Assembly: GCA_028288025.1 (NCBI GenBank)
Contig: JAQBOM010000013.1
Coordinates: 62,001-126,000, forward strand
Length of the DNA stretch: 64,000 nt
Direction of reading: 5' to 3'
From: Mucilaginibacter sp.
GTDB taxonomy: Bacteria > Bacteroidota > Bacteroidia > Sphingobacteriales > Sphingobacteriaceae
The notes beneath the pieces were generated by a model. That model was not told the DNA's origin. It saw nothing but the letters and a program-made list of their open reading frames with translations, and made no database searches. Shown here piece by piece: positions 8,592 through 16,465 of this stretch. Each line of letters starts with the position of its first letter. Positions within the stretch are counted from its first letter, which is position 1. The position numbers were made by a program, and so were the translations under genes.

Positions 8592-9038
8592 TTAAGACCA
8601 AAATTTCAAAATATGCATCCATGGGAAGTGGTGATAGCACCACTTGGTTACCTCAAAAAAACCATACAACCCTGCTAAACCCGTTCCGATTGATAGAGTC
8701 CAATTCTGAAATTGACCCTGATAGAATTTGATTACATCTTTTCTATGTCTTTTGACGTAACCCATGAAATAATAGCCGTCTAATGTAATTGAAAAAATAT
8801 CTACGTTTTTAACCAAAATAAATCCATCCTTTTCAAGTTTATGAAGAACCCTTTTAAATTCGGGTTCACTTAGGTTGGCATTATATCTCAAATTCATGCC
8901 GGTTAATAGGCCACCATACCTTTGCTCGTCGTTGTGGATTATTAAAGCCAGCAATACAAGGTCAAGTTTTTCCCGGTAATTGTACGGCTTTTTAGGTTTT
9001 GGCCTGTATGCGAATATTTGACTTATTTGTTTTGCCAT
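8592..9038 (-). CDS. Hypothetical protein, helix-turn-helix-like with C-terminal TM
   Basis: 148 aa, unrecognised. Residues ~20-95 look like a winged-helix fold: helical KLDLVLLALIIHN, a likely recognition region LSEPEFKRVLHKLEKDGFI, then beta hairpin VDIFSITLDGYYFMG. A hydrophobic stretch near 112-128 (LSIGTGLAGLYGFFEV) could span the membrane, leaving a short aromatic tail. The next gene upstream on the same strand (9096-9512) has the same plan, so the two may form a pair. The bases are AT-richer than in neighbouring housekeeping genes, consistent with an accessory island. No function proposed. Confidence 0.6.
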   Translation of the reverse strand: MAKQISQIFAYRPKPKKPYNYREKLDLVLLALIIHNDEQRYGGLLTGMNLRYNANLSEPEFKRVLHKLEKDGFILVKNVDIFSITLDGYYFMGYVKRHRKDVIKFYQGQFQNWTLSIGTGLAGLYGFFEVTKWCYHHFPWMHILKFWS

Positions 9039-9095
9039 AAAAGGGGGCGATAGGGTTAAACTTTCAATAAAATCACTATATAGAGGTAAAAAAAA

Positions 9096-9512
9096 CTATC
9101 TAATTATTTTTAACTTTACCAAAAGCCAGGTTCCAAATATCAAGACGATTAATCCTGTTATAATGAATTTTACCCAATCGTTATTAAAATTAATGAATCT
9201 CCATATTCCTTTTTGGTACTTTTCATTGGTTGTAGTCGGTGCGGTGCTATTCGGGGTTTGGGTTGGCAGACGCTCCTCAAGTTCGTTTACGGGAACTAAA
9301 GACTTTTCATAAGCATCTATGGTATTGTATAGTAGCAAAAGTTTTCTTGCCTCTCCAGTTAAAAGGTAATTTGATGAAACCTCAAAAATAAGTCCGTCCT
9401 CGATTAATTCGGTGATAAGACACTGTTGTTCATACGAACTAAACATAGATTTTAGTTGATACCCTGAATTTAACTGATATAAGATTTCGGTTTTCTTTTC
9501 ATTTTTAGTCAT
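9096..9512 (-). CDS. Hypothetical protein, HTH-like with C-terminal TM anchor
   Basis: 138 aa, unrecognised. The N-terminal ~75 residues suggest a small winged-helix domain (TEILYQLNSGYQ; QQCLITELIEDGLIFE; SNYLLTGEARKLL). A Pro/Thr/Asn-rich linker follows (TQTPNSTAPTTTN), then a strong TM helix near 115-135 (FIITGLIVLIFGTWLLV) with a basic tail. Its layout parallels the downstream 8592-9038 gene (57 bp apart). A membrane-tethered regulator or signalling partner is possible, but this is inference from shape only. Confidence 0.6.
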   Translation of the reverse strand: MTKNEKKTEILYQLNSGYQLKSMFSSYEQQCLITELIEDGLIFEVSSNYLLTGEARKLLLLYNTIDAYEKSLVPVNELEERLPTQTPNSTAPTTTNEKYQKGIWRFINFNNDWVKFIITGLIVLIFGTWLLVKLKIIR

Positions 9513-9557
9513 AAAAAAAAGGCTTAGAGCCTCTCAATATATGAAATTAGAATTTAA

Positions 9558-9794
9558 TTAGAGGGTTCGTTTCTCCTTTAGGGATTTCAATTGATCTCCC
9601 TTACCGTGCTTTTTAATTGGATTGTCAACCTTATGAAAATCTTTACCACTGTCAGATATTTTTTTTGCTAACTGCTCCCCCTGTTTCGGCTTTATAAAAA
9701 ACACTTTCATAGCCTCATCAAAACCCCCATTAATAGCAAGGTTACTTTTCTCGTATTTCTCCGGGCGTGGTTTTGCCTCTTTCTTCTTTGCCAT
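9558..9794 (-). CDS. Small basic hypothetical protein
   Basis: 78 aa from the ATG at 9794; the track adds two residues from a TTG. Lys/Glu-rich at both ends with a central NLAINGGFDEAMKVFF. This short beta-type motif recalls small proteins reading 'LxINGxFDExxKV' that accompany mobile or accessory genes. Highly charged and probably soluble. It is the first gene of the three-gene minus-strand run in the island, 45 bp from the next. Function unknown. Confidence 0.55.
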   Translation of the reverse strand: MAKKKEAKPRPEKYEKSNLAINGGFDEAMKVFFIKPKQGEQLAKKISDSGKDFHKVDNPIKKHGKGDQLKSLKEKRTL

Positions 9795-9820
9795 ACTCAA
9801 ATTTACGAAATTAAGTTAGC

Positions 9821-10125
9821 CTAAGTCAAACGTTTGCCGTTAACATTTTTGATAGCATCTTCAAATCTTACCACATCTTTAACCTGACGGCTGTTGTAAC
9901 GGTATCCGAACTCATGGCAATAACCGTGTAGGTGCTTCGGGCTTACTTGGTGATAGATACCTATTATACCTCTTTCAAGCAATGACCAAAGCCCTCGATA
10001 GTATTTGTATGATCGTCGCCTACTGTTATGTAGTTGCCCTCTGTGTGCTTAATAGCAACGTGAGTATAGTTAGCGGCTAAACCACAATATGAACGGTAAG
10101 CATCGGTTACAATTTTGCTATCAGC
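9821..10125 (-). pseudogene. ISXO2-like (IS1595 family) transposase remnant
   Basis: Only the C-terminal third of a DDE transposase remains. One frame gives IVTDAYRSYCGLAANYTHVAIKH...HTNTIEGF. A single missing T in the codon run after GAGGGC then shifts the frame. Restoring one T yields FWSLLERGIIGIYHQVSPKHL...EFGYRYNSRQVKDVVRFEDAI, ending at the TAG at 9821-9823. This is the typical ISXO2 end (NTIEGFWSLLKRGI). The 5' part is replaced by GAGATTT and CTGCACAT repeats. No terminal inverted repeats of an IS were found. Confidence 0.8.
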
Positions 10126-10127
10126 CT

Positions 10128-10240
10128 TTTGAGATTTGAGATTTGAGATTAGGTACGCAGGTTTTACAGCATCTGCACATATAAAATTTGCACATCTGCA
10201 CATCTAAAATCTGCACATCGCAATCTGCACATCGCAAGCT
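10128..10240. repeat. GAGATTT heptamers and CTGCACAT tandem words
   Basis: GAGATTT, GAGATTT, GAGATTA in tandem, followed by repeated CTGCACATC / TTGCACATC words spaced 8-13 nt apart. It truncates the transposase remnant. Confidence 0.7.
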
Positions 10241-10429
10241 GTATCTCTTTCAAAAAATGATACAGGTGAAACACTATGATACAGTTGATACACCATGATA
10301 CAGGCCCGAACACCCCCGAACACTGACAGAATACTGTCAGTATTCTGTTTCCGGAAGGGTTTTTGTTTGCCTCTGCAACCTCTTTAAAAGATAAGGTATT
10401 ATGCCTATCTTAGTGATAACCTTTACCGC
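10141..10429. other. Gene-free repeat region
   Basis: About 290 bp of CTGCACAT words, the right CTGTATC/GATACAG hairpin, several GATACAG/GATACAC words, and a perfect small hairpin ACAGAATACTGTCAGTATTCTG (arms CAGAATACTG). No ORF. Confidence 0.55.
10239..10265. repeat. CTGTATC/GATACAG hairpin, right copy
   Basis: 27 nt; its reverse complement matches the left copy at 8360-8385 except for small changes in the spacer (AAAAATGA versus GAAAGAGA side). The GATACAG word is repeated three more times in the next 40 bp. Confidence 0.7.
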
Positions 10430-11011
10430 ATGAAAATCACCCTTATTACCTTCACCGCGCTGGTGCTAAGCAGCTTTGCAGCCGCCTTCGGACAAGCCGG
10501 GCACCGCGACAGTACGGACATCCGGCGAAGTTTATGGGGAGCCTCGGGCCTGGGCGGCAGTTCGCTTGGGGCTTTGTCATTTATGGCCAATGGCAATGCC
10601 GAAATTCAGCACCATTGGCTTTTATCCGTCAGTGCACAGGCCGAATCCAGCACCTTCTTCAATCTTACGGCAAAACCCACCACCGGGGTAAATACTTATG
10701 GGGTATTGGCAGGCAAAATAATTAAACCAAGGTTCGCGTTTTTTACCATTTCGGCAGGGGCGGCCCTGGTTAATGTGTACACCCATACCAATCCCGGGCT
10801 TTTTGGTACGGGGCCCCAAACCCGCACAAGCCGCTACACCATTGGCTTTCCCATTTTACTGCAGGGCTATGGCGTGCTGTTCCGGGCGCTGGGGGTAGGC
10901 CTTAGCGGTTATGTAAATATCAACAGCGTCAAAACCACATCCGGCATTCATATGAGCATGGCCGTTGGCAGGTTAACAACGCGAAAAAATAGGTATATAA
11001 TTACCCGGTAA
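10430..11011 (+). CDS. Hypothetical secreted/outer-membrane protein (paralogue A)
   Basis: 193 aa with signal peptide (ITLITFTALVLSSFAAAFGQ). The mature part shows alternating hydrophobic/polar strands and aromatic ends, as in a small beta-barrel: GASGLGGSSLGAL, VNTYGVLAGKIIKPRFAFFTISAGAALVNVYTH, ALGVGLSGYVNIN. It is clearly paralogous to the gene at 12307 (shared SxGASSLGSL, VNTYNVLGGKI, VNxNxxKTTxGI). ATG at 10430 directly precedes the signal peptide. Function unknown; no partner domain recognised. Confidence 0.7.
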   Translation: MKITLITFTALVLSSFAAAFGQAGHRDSTDIRRSLWGASGLGGSSLGALSFMANGNAEIQHHWLLSVSAQAESSTFFNLTAKPTTGVNTYGVLAGKIIKPRFAFFTISAGAALVNVYTHTNPGLFGTGPQTRTSRYTIGFPILLQGYGVLFRALGVGLSGYVNINSVKTTSGIHMSMAVGRLTTRKNRYIITR

Positions 11012-11147
11012 AATACCGGCTTTGTTTTTTGTTCCTGCGGCATATCTCGGAGAGGGCGCTCAGGCAAGCATATTTTGATACCCGCATCATGGCTTTTGGA
11101 TTTCAAACCGCCGAATGTTATCTTAGGTGTCTCAACGATAATTAAAC

Positions 11148-11747
11148 ATGACAATAAGTAAATGTGCCAGGGCGGTTTTGGCGGTTTCGCTGTTAACCCT
11201 AACCGGTTTTTCGGCAAAGGTTAATGACGGTGTTGTTAACTATTTTGACATACCTGAAACCATTTCATTTAATAAACTCGACTATAAACTGGCCTGGAGC
11301 TCGCATCCGAACACTATTTATTACAAGCAGGAATATGTTCCCGCCGGTGACACCGTTACACGGTTCCAGGATATGATCATGATTGATTTTATTCAAATCG
11401 GTCTGCCGGTAAAAGCAGCCGTCGAAGCACAGGTTAAAACAATTATTGAACGTAAGAAGACCGATAAGGTGTGCAACTACCAGGTACTCAAGAAATCCGA
11501 CGATGATTTAATTCTCGACTTTGTAATGAGCGACTACAGCAGCGCCGACAACGTTGTGGAATGGAGCGCCTACCACTACAGTCAGTATACAGATAAAGCC
11601 GGGCACAAAGGCGTATTGCTGTTCGGCGTAAGTCATCGTGCATATAAGGACCAGATAATTCCTTTTATGACGTCTTTACTCAAATATAAAACCGATAATC
11701 TCAAAGCACTAAGTACATTCCCGGTGCCCGAAATTCAGATCAAATAA
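11148..11747 (+). CDS. Hypothetical exported protein
   Basis: 199 aa. A signal-like N-terminus (ARAVLAVSLLTLTGFSA) precedes a soluble alpha/beta body (YYKQEYVPAGDTVTRFQDMIMIDFIQIGLP; VKAAVEAQVKTIIERKK; LLFGVSHRAY). I recognise no known family and no catalytic motif. It lies between the two paralogous barrel-like genes, 136 bp after the first, and may belong to the same periplasmic system. The FGVSHRAYKDQIIPFMTSLL region looks like a conserved helix packing against a sheet. Confidence 0.65.
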   Translation: MTISKCARAVLAVSLLTLTGFSAKVNDGVVNYFDIPETISFNKLDYKLAWSSHPNTIYYKQEYVPAGDTVTRFQDMIMIDFIQIGLPVKAAVEAQVKTIIERKKTDKVCNYQVLKKSDDDLILDFVMSDYSSADNVVEWSAYHYSQYTDKAGHKGVLLFGVSHRAYKDQIIPFMTSLLKYKTDNLKALSTFPVPEIQIK

Positions 11748-11825
11748 CCTGCTTATTTTTGTCCCCGCATCATATCTTTGGATTTCAGGCCGCTAAATAA
11801 TACCTTAGATTCTTAAACCTTACCA

Positions 11826-11912
11826 ATGGAGATTTTCGATAAATTATTTAAGATAAAAAAGCCGGACGTAGCCAACTTTCTAATATTGACCTCCGACATG
11901 CATCTTAATTAA
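11826..11912 (+). pseudogene. Possible gene remnant, 28 codons
   Basis: ATG-initiated reading frame (MEIFDKLFKIKKPDVANFLIL...) ending at TAA inside a strong hairpin. The start resembles the N-terminus of a normal protein, but it is cut off after 28 codons; a truncated gene, small peptide or chance ORF are all possible. Confidence 0.2.
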
Positions 11913-11930
11913 AATTAAGATGCATTTGTT
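11898..11930 (+). terminator. Strong hairpin, terminator-like
   Basis: ATGCATCTTAATT, AA, AATTAAGATGCAT: a perfect 13-bp stem with a 2-nt loop, followed by TTGTTT. AT-rich and symmetrical, so it could act on either strand. Confidence 0.5.
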
Positions 11931-11992
11931 TCCAGTTCATAATCTCACAATTGATTTCTTTATTTGTTACCAGTAAATTCGCATTAGCAATC

Positions 11993-12229
11993 ATGGAAAA
12001 CTATTTCGAAATAAGCATAGGGCACGGCCCAGACTTGAAAACGTTCGAGGTAAAGGACTATGCCCATCACGAAGGCGATCAATGCAAGTTTGAGGTATTC
12101 AGCTCGGGCAAGCTGGTGCTGAGCCTTGAGCCGGACGGCCATTTTTTACGCACCTGCCAAAACCCCGGCGCGCTGGATGAAGACATCATCCACGCCATCA
12201 TGGAGAACATCGAGGCGATGCATTTGTAG
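11993..12229 (+). CDS. Small hypothetical protein, 78 aa
   Basis: Start set at the ATG at 11993 (MENYFEISIGHG); the 14 earlier track residues come from non-coding sequence. Small acidic, probably cytosolic alpha/beta protein: FEVKDYAHHEGDQCKFEVF, GKLVLSLEPDGHFLRTC, then a C-terminal helix EDIIHAIMENIEAM. No family recognised. It lies between exported proteins but has no signal peptide. Followed 77 bp later by paralogue B. Confidence 0.6.
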   Translation: MENYFEISIGHGPDLKTFEVKDYAHHEGDQCKFEVFSSGKLVLSLEPDGHFLRTCQNPGALDEDIIHAIMENIEAMHL

Positions 12230-12274
12230 CTTTTTTTCATAGCTTTAGCATGGGGTAACTTATTGTTAACCCTT

Positions 12275-12309
12275 GCAACCCATAACCTACAACTCACAAC
12301 CTAAACTTG
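12275..12309. repeat. Heptamer array ACAACCT/ACAACTC
   Basis: GCAACCC, ATAACCT, ACAACTC, ACAACCT, AAACTTG in 7-nt register. It runs into the TTG start codon of the next gene. Confidence 0.65.
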
Positions 12310-12942
12310 AAAATCCCAACGATCATATTTTTTTCCGCTATACTAATATTGGGCAACTTTAAAAAGGCACACGGCCAGGTTATAAAGGCCGACAGCATTA
12401 CCGCAAGGCGCAATTATTGGGGCAGCATTAGCTTCGGGGCCAGTTCGCTCGGATCATTGGCAGCCGGGTTAGACGCAAATGCCGAGCTGGCAAGTCACTG
12501 GGCGGTTACGATAGAAGCAAGAGGGGAGTTAAACAGGTTTTGGGGTATATATCAGGAAACCCCAAATGTAGATGTGAATACATATAATGTTTTAGGCGGA
12601 AAAATATTCAAGCAAAGATCATCCTTCCTTGTCGTGTCGGCAGGCGTTGGCCTCGTGGATGTTTATAGTTACACCTACCTTCTCCCCAACGGATCGTACG
12701 CGCACGACATAACCAGCCAGCAAGACCGGTACGCGTTAAACGTTCCCGTTGAGGTGCAAATGTATTTTGTGCCGGTAACGCCGTTTGCTGTTAGCATTGG
12801 CGCCTATGTAAACCTCAATAAACTAAAAACAACAGCCGGAATTACCGGCAAGTTTGCATTTGGCCGCATGTCAACACACAACACGCGCCGCCCCCCGCTG
12901 CTGCCCTTGCCGCCGCCCTGGCTACCCGGGCCAAAAAAATAA
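12307..12942 (+). CDS. Hypothetical secreted/outer-membrane protein (paralogue B)
   Basis: 211 aa, paralogue of the 10430 gene. Signal peptide (IPTIIFFSAILILGNFKKAHGQ), then similar strands: FGASSLGSLAAGL, VNTYNVLGGKIF, VVSAGVGLVDVYSY, VNLNKLKTTAGITGKFAFGRM. The C-terminus ends in a proline-rich tail (PPLLPLPPPWLPGPKK) absent from paralogue A, possibly a run-on past the original stop. The start in this frame is TTG at 12307, the first in-frame start before the signal peptide. Function unknown; a small outer-membrane barrel is the best structural guess. Confidence 0.65.
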   Translation: MKIPTIIFFSAILILGNFKKAHGQVIKADSITARRNYWGSISFGASSLGSLAAGLDANAELASHWAVTIEARGELNRFWGIYQETPNVDVNTYNVLGGKIFKQRSSFLVVSAGVGLVDVYSYTYLLPNGSYAHDITSQQDRYALNVPVEVQMYFVPVTPFAVSIGAYVNLNKLKTTAGITGKFAFGRMSTHNTRRPPLLPLPPPWLPGPKK

Positions 12943-12970
12943 GCTCCCAAGCCGTTTACCTGTAAACCAC

Positions 12971-12998
12971 CTTTCGCCTTTCACCCTTCGCCTTTCTC
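12971..12998. repeat. Heptamer array CTTTCGC/CTTTCAC
   Basis: CTTTCGC, CTTTCAC, CCTTCGC, CTTTCTC: four units of the TTTCACC family also present at 39172 and (other strand) 3494. Confidence 0.7.
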
Positions 12999-13079
12999 AA
13001 TAAACTTTTTCTCCCAACCAATTACATTTATTAATATATTTATAATATTCCATTACAGGCCAGCCATTTGATACCGCGA

Positions 13080-13889
13080 ATGTTAAATTTCACAGACATT
13101 GATGTTAAATCTCTCGAAAAAATAAACAATATCCCCAAATACTGGGAAAGCCTGAAGCCGCAGAACAACGTTTGCACCGCCATTGAGGAAAGCTGGCGGA
13201 AGAAGATGGAGTTTATGGACGATGTGTCTGTGCAAAATAACGTGGTGGTTTTGTTGTGGAACGCGTTCACCAATAAGTTTTTATACATCAGCGACAAGAT
13301 GCAGACACTGTCGTACTACGACCCTGCCCAGTTTACCGCCGAAAACGGCGTGCCCTATTTGCTTTCGCTGATACACCCGGCCCATATCGATGGCGTGCTG
13401 CTGATGATACAGCAACTGATCATCAACTACTGCGCCAAGCACAATAAGCCCGACTTTAAGAATGTTAAGATATCGCTGAACTATATGTTTAAAAACGGGC
13501 AGGGCGAATACCTGCAGATATTGCACCGTCCCGTTATTTTGGAGGTGGACGAAAACAACAAGCCCACCCTGGTGCTCAACGTTACCCACCATGTAGACCA
13601 TATCAAAAAGGAAGATTCGATAGGCGGCATTATCGTTACCGACCAGGACAATTTTATTTTCGACTACGACCTTGAAAAAAAATGTCTTGAACCGCCAAAA
13701 AACTTGTCAGACCAGGAAATGAAAATATTGCAGCTGCTTGGCAAGGGCCTGGATACCCGCGATATTGCCGAAAAACTGTTTATCAGTCCGCACACGGTTG
13801 ATACCCATCGCCGTAACATTATCAAAAAAACCAGCTGCATGGATACCACGGGCGTGGTGGCTTATGCCAAAATAGCGGGCCTGATATAA
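13080..13889 (+). CDS. PAS-like/LuxR-type transcriptional regulator
   Basis: 269 aa from the ATG at 13080; the track's TTG start adds four residues. The N-terminal ~190 residues look like a PAS-type sensor (NNVVVLLWNAFTNKFLYISDKMQTLSYYDPAQF; ending VLNVTHHVDHIKK). The C-terminal 65 residues are a LuxR/GerE helix-turn-helix: LSDQEMKILQLLGKGLDTRDIAEKLFISPHTVDTHRRNIIKK. There is no receiver domain or membrane segment, so it is a cytosolic one-component regulator. It stands alone within the cluster of secreted proteins, which are plausible but unproven targets. Confidence 0.88.
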   Translation: MLNFTDIDVKSLEKINNIPKYWESLKPQNNVCTAIEESWRKKMEFMDDVSVQNNVVVLLWNAFTNKFLYISDKMQTLSYYDPAQFTAENGVPYLLSLIHPAHIDGVLLMIQQLIINYCAKHNKPDFKNVKISLNYMFKNGQGEYLQILHRPVILEVDENNKPTLVLNVTHHVDHIKKEDSIGGIIVTDQDNFIFDYDLEKKCLEPPKNLSDQEMKILQLLGKGLDTRDIAEKLFISPHTVDTHRRNIIKKTSCMDTTGVVAYAKIAGLI

Positions 13890-14117
13890 AACTTCAAATG
13901 GCTGGCCGCTCTGGCAGTTCAATTCATTTTTCGTACCGGGCTTAACGAGCTTACCTGGCATGCCTTCTACTCAAACTAAGTATTTTATACATATACTCAA
14001 TTTAAGTATTGCCGCGGGCGGCTGGTGCATTGATATTTACATAACGCAAAAGCAGCGATTTAATGCGGGTTTTTGGCCGGGGTAAATAAAAGCTTAACAC
14101 ATGCTAAAAACGATACG

Positions 14118-14702
14118 ATGAAAAAAGGCATTTACTTAATGATCATGCTAGCCGGGGCCGGCCTTAGTTGCGCAAATGCCCAAAGTTCAGTGCTCGACCT
14201 GGGTGTCAGGCTGCAAAAGACGGTCAACCTGTACAGCGAAAATGGTATCGCGGTTAGTTATTCAGACAAAGGCCTGCTGGCCGACAGGCTGTATTTTGGA
14301 GCCAGCTATGCTACCAGCCGCCTGGGTACCGCTTTTCACTCAAACGCTATAAAGCAGGATAATTACCTGGTCTCTGCAGCCTGGTTCTTTCGGCGCGACC
14401 ACGTGATAAGGCCGTTTGTACGCGCCAATGGTGGTTATTTTTCGGCCAGTTATGGCGGGAAAATATTCGATGTGCTGCCGCACAGCTCGCCGCTGTTATC
14501 GTCCGACCTGGGCATTAGCTTTCAAACCGGTCTGCCGGTAAAAATAGCAACTTCGCTGGGCTACAACTTTATTACGGGCAACGGCTTAAGCGGCCCGGGC
14601 ACACTGTTCCCTGTTTTTTACCAGCTAACTGTATCGTGGAACCTGTTTGATCATGCCAAAATAAACCGCCACGAACGGCTTGCCCGAAAACTGAAACTAT
14701 AA
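14118..14702 (+). CDS. Hypothetical outer-membrane beta-barrel protein
   Basis: 194 aa from the ATG at 14118, which directly precedes a clear signal peptide (KKGIYLMIMLAGAGLSCANAQ); the track's 15 extra residues are rejected. The mature region alternates strand-like segments with glycines and aromatics (LYFGASYATSRLG, FVRANGGYFSASYGG, IATSLGYNFITG) and ends in YQLTVSWNLF, consistent with an 8-strand barrel. A basic tail (HERLARKLKL) follows. Located 24 bp before the lipoprotein hydrolase, so probably co-transcribed. Confidence 0.7.
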   Translation: MKKGIYLMIMLAGAGLSCANAQSSVLDLGVRLQKTVNLYSENGIAVSYSDKGLLADRLYFGASYATSRLGTAFHSNAIKQDNYLVSAAWFFRRDHVIRPFVRANGGYFSASYGGKIFDVLPHSSPLLSSDLGISFQTGLPVKIATSLGYNFITGNGLSGPGTLFPVFYQLTVSWNLFDHAKINRHERLARKLKL

Positions 14703-14726
14703 TATCACAGTCATAAAATAAAGCTT

Positions 14727-15659
14727 ATGAAAAAAATATTACTCGCCGCTATTATAATCACTGCGTTTGCCGCGTGCAAAAAAAACCCGGTTATACCAGC
14801 CGCCGACCTGGGCGGGGGACAAGTGTTCGATCCCTCGGTTTACAACCCGGCAAAGTACCTGGTATCAGCAGCCAACCCAACGCCAAACGCTTCCGACGCG
14901 CTGAAGCCGGTGATCATAGCCTGCCACGGCTATTCGGCCACCACATTTGAATGGGATGAGTTCAGGGCATGGTCGGCCGGAAGGACTGATTATTTTATTT
15001 CGCAGGTGCTGCTTGCGGGCCATGGTACCACTTACGCCGATTTTAAAGCCGCCACCTGGCACAACTGGCAGGCTTCCATCGCCGCCGAATACAACACGCT
15101 GGTTAGTGAGGGATATAAAAATATAAACTTCGCGGCTTCGTCGACAAGTTGCCCGCTGATCCTGGATATGATACACGCAGGCTTTTTTAATAATACAGGC
15201 ACTACCGTTCATATATTCCTTGTCGACCCGATCATTATACCGGCCGATAAAAACTTGTCGCTTATTGGCATACTGGGCCCAATGCTTGGGTATATAACAT
15301 CAAACAATGCGCCCGGCGAAGAAAAATATTACTACCATTACCGCCCGCAGGAAAGCCTGCAGCAGCTGCAGGATGTACTGAACGTGGCACGCAACGAACT
15401 ACAGGATGGCTTTACATTGCCAAAAAATGTTTACCTGAAAGTATATAAATCAATAAAGGACCCCACCGCCGACCCGGTAAGCGCCGTGCTGATCTATAAC
15501 GGCATTAAAACCTATAACGGCGGCCATATCGGCATTGATCTCATCAATTCCAATATCCACGTATTTACACGGTTAAGCCTTGTGCCGGATGTTACCGCCC
15601 GCGATAAGGCCAACCAGGTATATGCTTTTAATGACATAACAACGCAAATATTTCAATAA
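14727..15659 (+). CDS. Alpha/beta-hydrolase-like lipoprotein
   Basis: 310 aa. Lipoprotein signal (LLAAIIITAFAAC, Cys17). The fold is that of carboxylesterase/monoacylglycerol-lipase type hydrolases: strand and oxyanion region PVIIACHGYSATTFEW, then QVLLAGHGTTYADF. A late acid candidate in KSIKDPTADPVSA and a candidate histidine in NSNIHVFTRL lie where this family keeps them. The nucleophile elbow, normally G-x-S-x-G, reads FAASSTSCP with no glycines, so activity may be altered. Substrate unknown. Follows the barrel gene at 14118 by 24 bp. Confidence 0.75.
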   Translation: MKKILLAAIIITAFAACKKNPVIPAADLGGGQVFDPSVYNPAKYLVSAANPTPNASDALKPVIIACHGYSATTFEWDEFRAWSAGRTDYFISQVLLAGHGTTYADFKAATWHNWQASIAAEYNTLVSEGYKNINFAASSTSCPLILDMIHAGFFNNTGTTVHIFLVDPIIIPADKNLSLIGILGPMLGYITSNNAPGEEKYYYHYRPQESLQQLQDVLNVARNELQDGFTLPKNVYLKVYKSIKDPTADPVSAVLIYNGIKTYNGGHIGIDLINSNIHVFTRLSLVPDVTARDKANQVYAFNDITTQIFQ

Positions 15660-15720
15660 TAGCAAAACAAACTTCTTATAATTCACTTAATATGTACTCA
15701 CACCTAAATTTAAAAAAATC

Positions 15721-16350
15721 ATGAAAAAATGTCTATTGTTACTTTGCTTTACGTCCATCGCCGGGCTTTCATTCGCCCAATCCGTAAGCTTCGGTGTTAA
15801 GGCCGGGGTAAATTTTTCAAAACTAACCACCTCATCAAGTGGTATAAGCGTCACATCCGCCACTTTAACCGGTTTCCATGTTGGCGCCGTTGCCGATGTC
15901 GGGTTGGGCAGCTGGTCGCTTCAGCCTGGCGTGCTTTTTTCAACCAAAGGCGGCAGTTATGGCAACGGGTCATCAAACGGTTCGTTAAAGCTTACCCTCA
16001 ATTATATTGAAGTTCCGGTAAACCTGTTGTATAACATCCCGGTTGGCGTTGGTAAGGTATTTATTGGCGCCGGCCCATACGTGGGGTTGGGCGTTTCGGG
16101 CAAGGGTACAACTACCGGCTCGGCAACATCCTCAGGCAGCGGTACCGAAACAACCAATATAACTTTTGGCAGCGGCCCGAATGATACCAAAAACCCCGAT
16201 TATGGTATAAATATTTTAGGTGGGATGCGTTTTACTTCTGGCCTCTCGCTTAGCGCCGGTTACGGAATCGGTTTGGCCAATCTTTCAAATGACAACTCCG
16301 GAACGATAAAAAACAATGTGCTAAGTTTCTCGGTAGGATACTTTTTTTAA
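15721..16350 (+). CDS. Porin-family outer-membrane beta-barrel protein
   Basis: 209 aa with signal peptide (KKCLLLLCFTSIAGLSFAQ) and a typical outer-membrane beta-barrel domain of the Bacteroidota type: SVSFGVKAGVNFSKL, GFHVGAVADVGLGSWSLQPGVLFSTKGG, LNYIEVPVNLLYNIPVGVGKVFIGAGPYVGLG, and a terminal strand NNVLSFSVGYFF. A serine/glycine/threonine-rich extracellular loop near residues 140-160 (TTTGSATSSGSGTE). Structural or small-pore role; substrate unknown. A stem-loop follows its stop codon. Confidence 0.88.
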   Translation: MKKCLLLLCFTSIAGLSFAQSVSFGVKAGVNFSKLTTSSSGISVTSATLTGFHVGAVADVGLGSWSLQPGVLFSTKGGSYGNGSSNGSLKLTLNYIEVPVNLLYNIPVGVGKVFIGAGPYVGLGVSGKGTTTGSATSSGSGTETTNITFGSGPNDTKNPDYGINILGGMRFTSGLSLSAGYGIGLANLSNDNSGTIKNNVLSFSVGYFF

Positions 16351-16380
16351 CAGGCGGCACTTTAATGTAGGAATTAACTA

Positions 16381-16413
16381 CAATCCGGCAGAGGTATGCG
16401 CTTTGCCGGATTG
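16381..16413 (+). terminator. Stem-loop after the porin-like gene
   Basis: CAATCCGGCA ... TGCCGGATTG, a perfect 10-bp stem with a 13-nt loop, followed by a weak T-rich stretch (TTGATTT). Confidence 0.6.
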
Positions 16414-16465
16414 TTGATTTACTACCGCAGCGTGTCTCTTTCAAGTTACAACCTGCAACTTTCCC

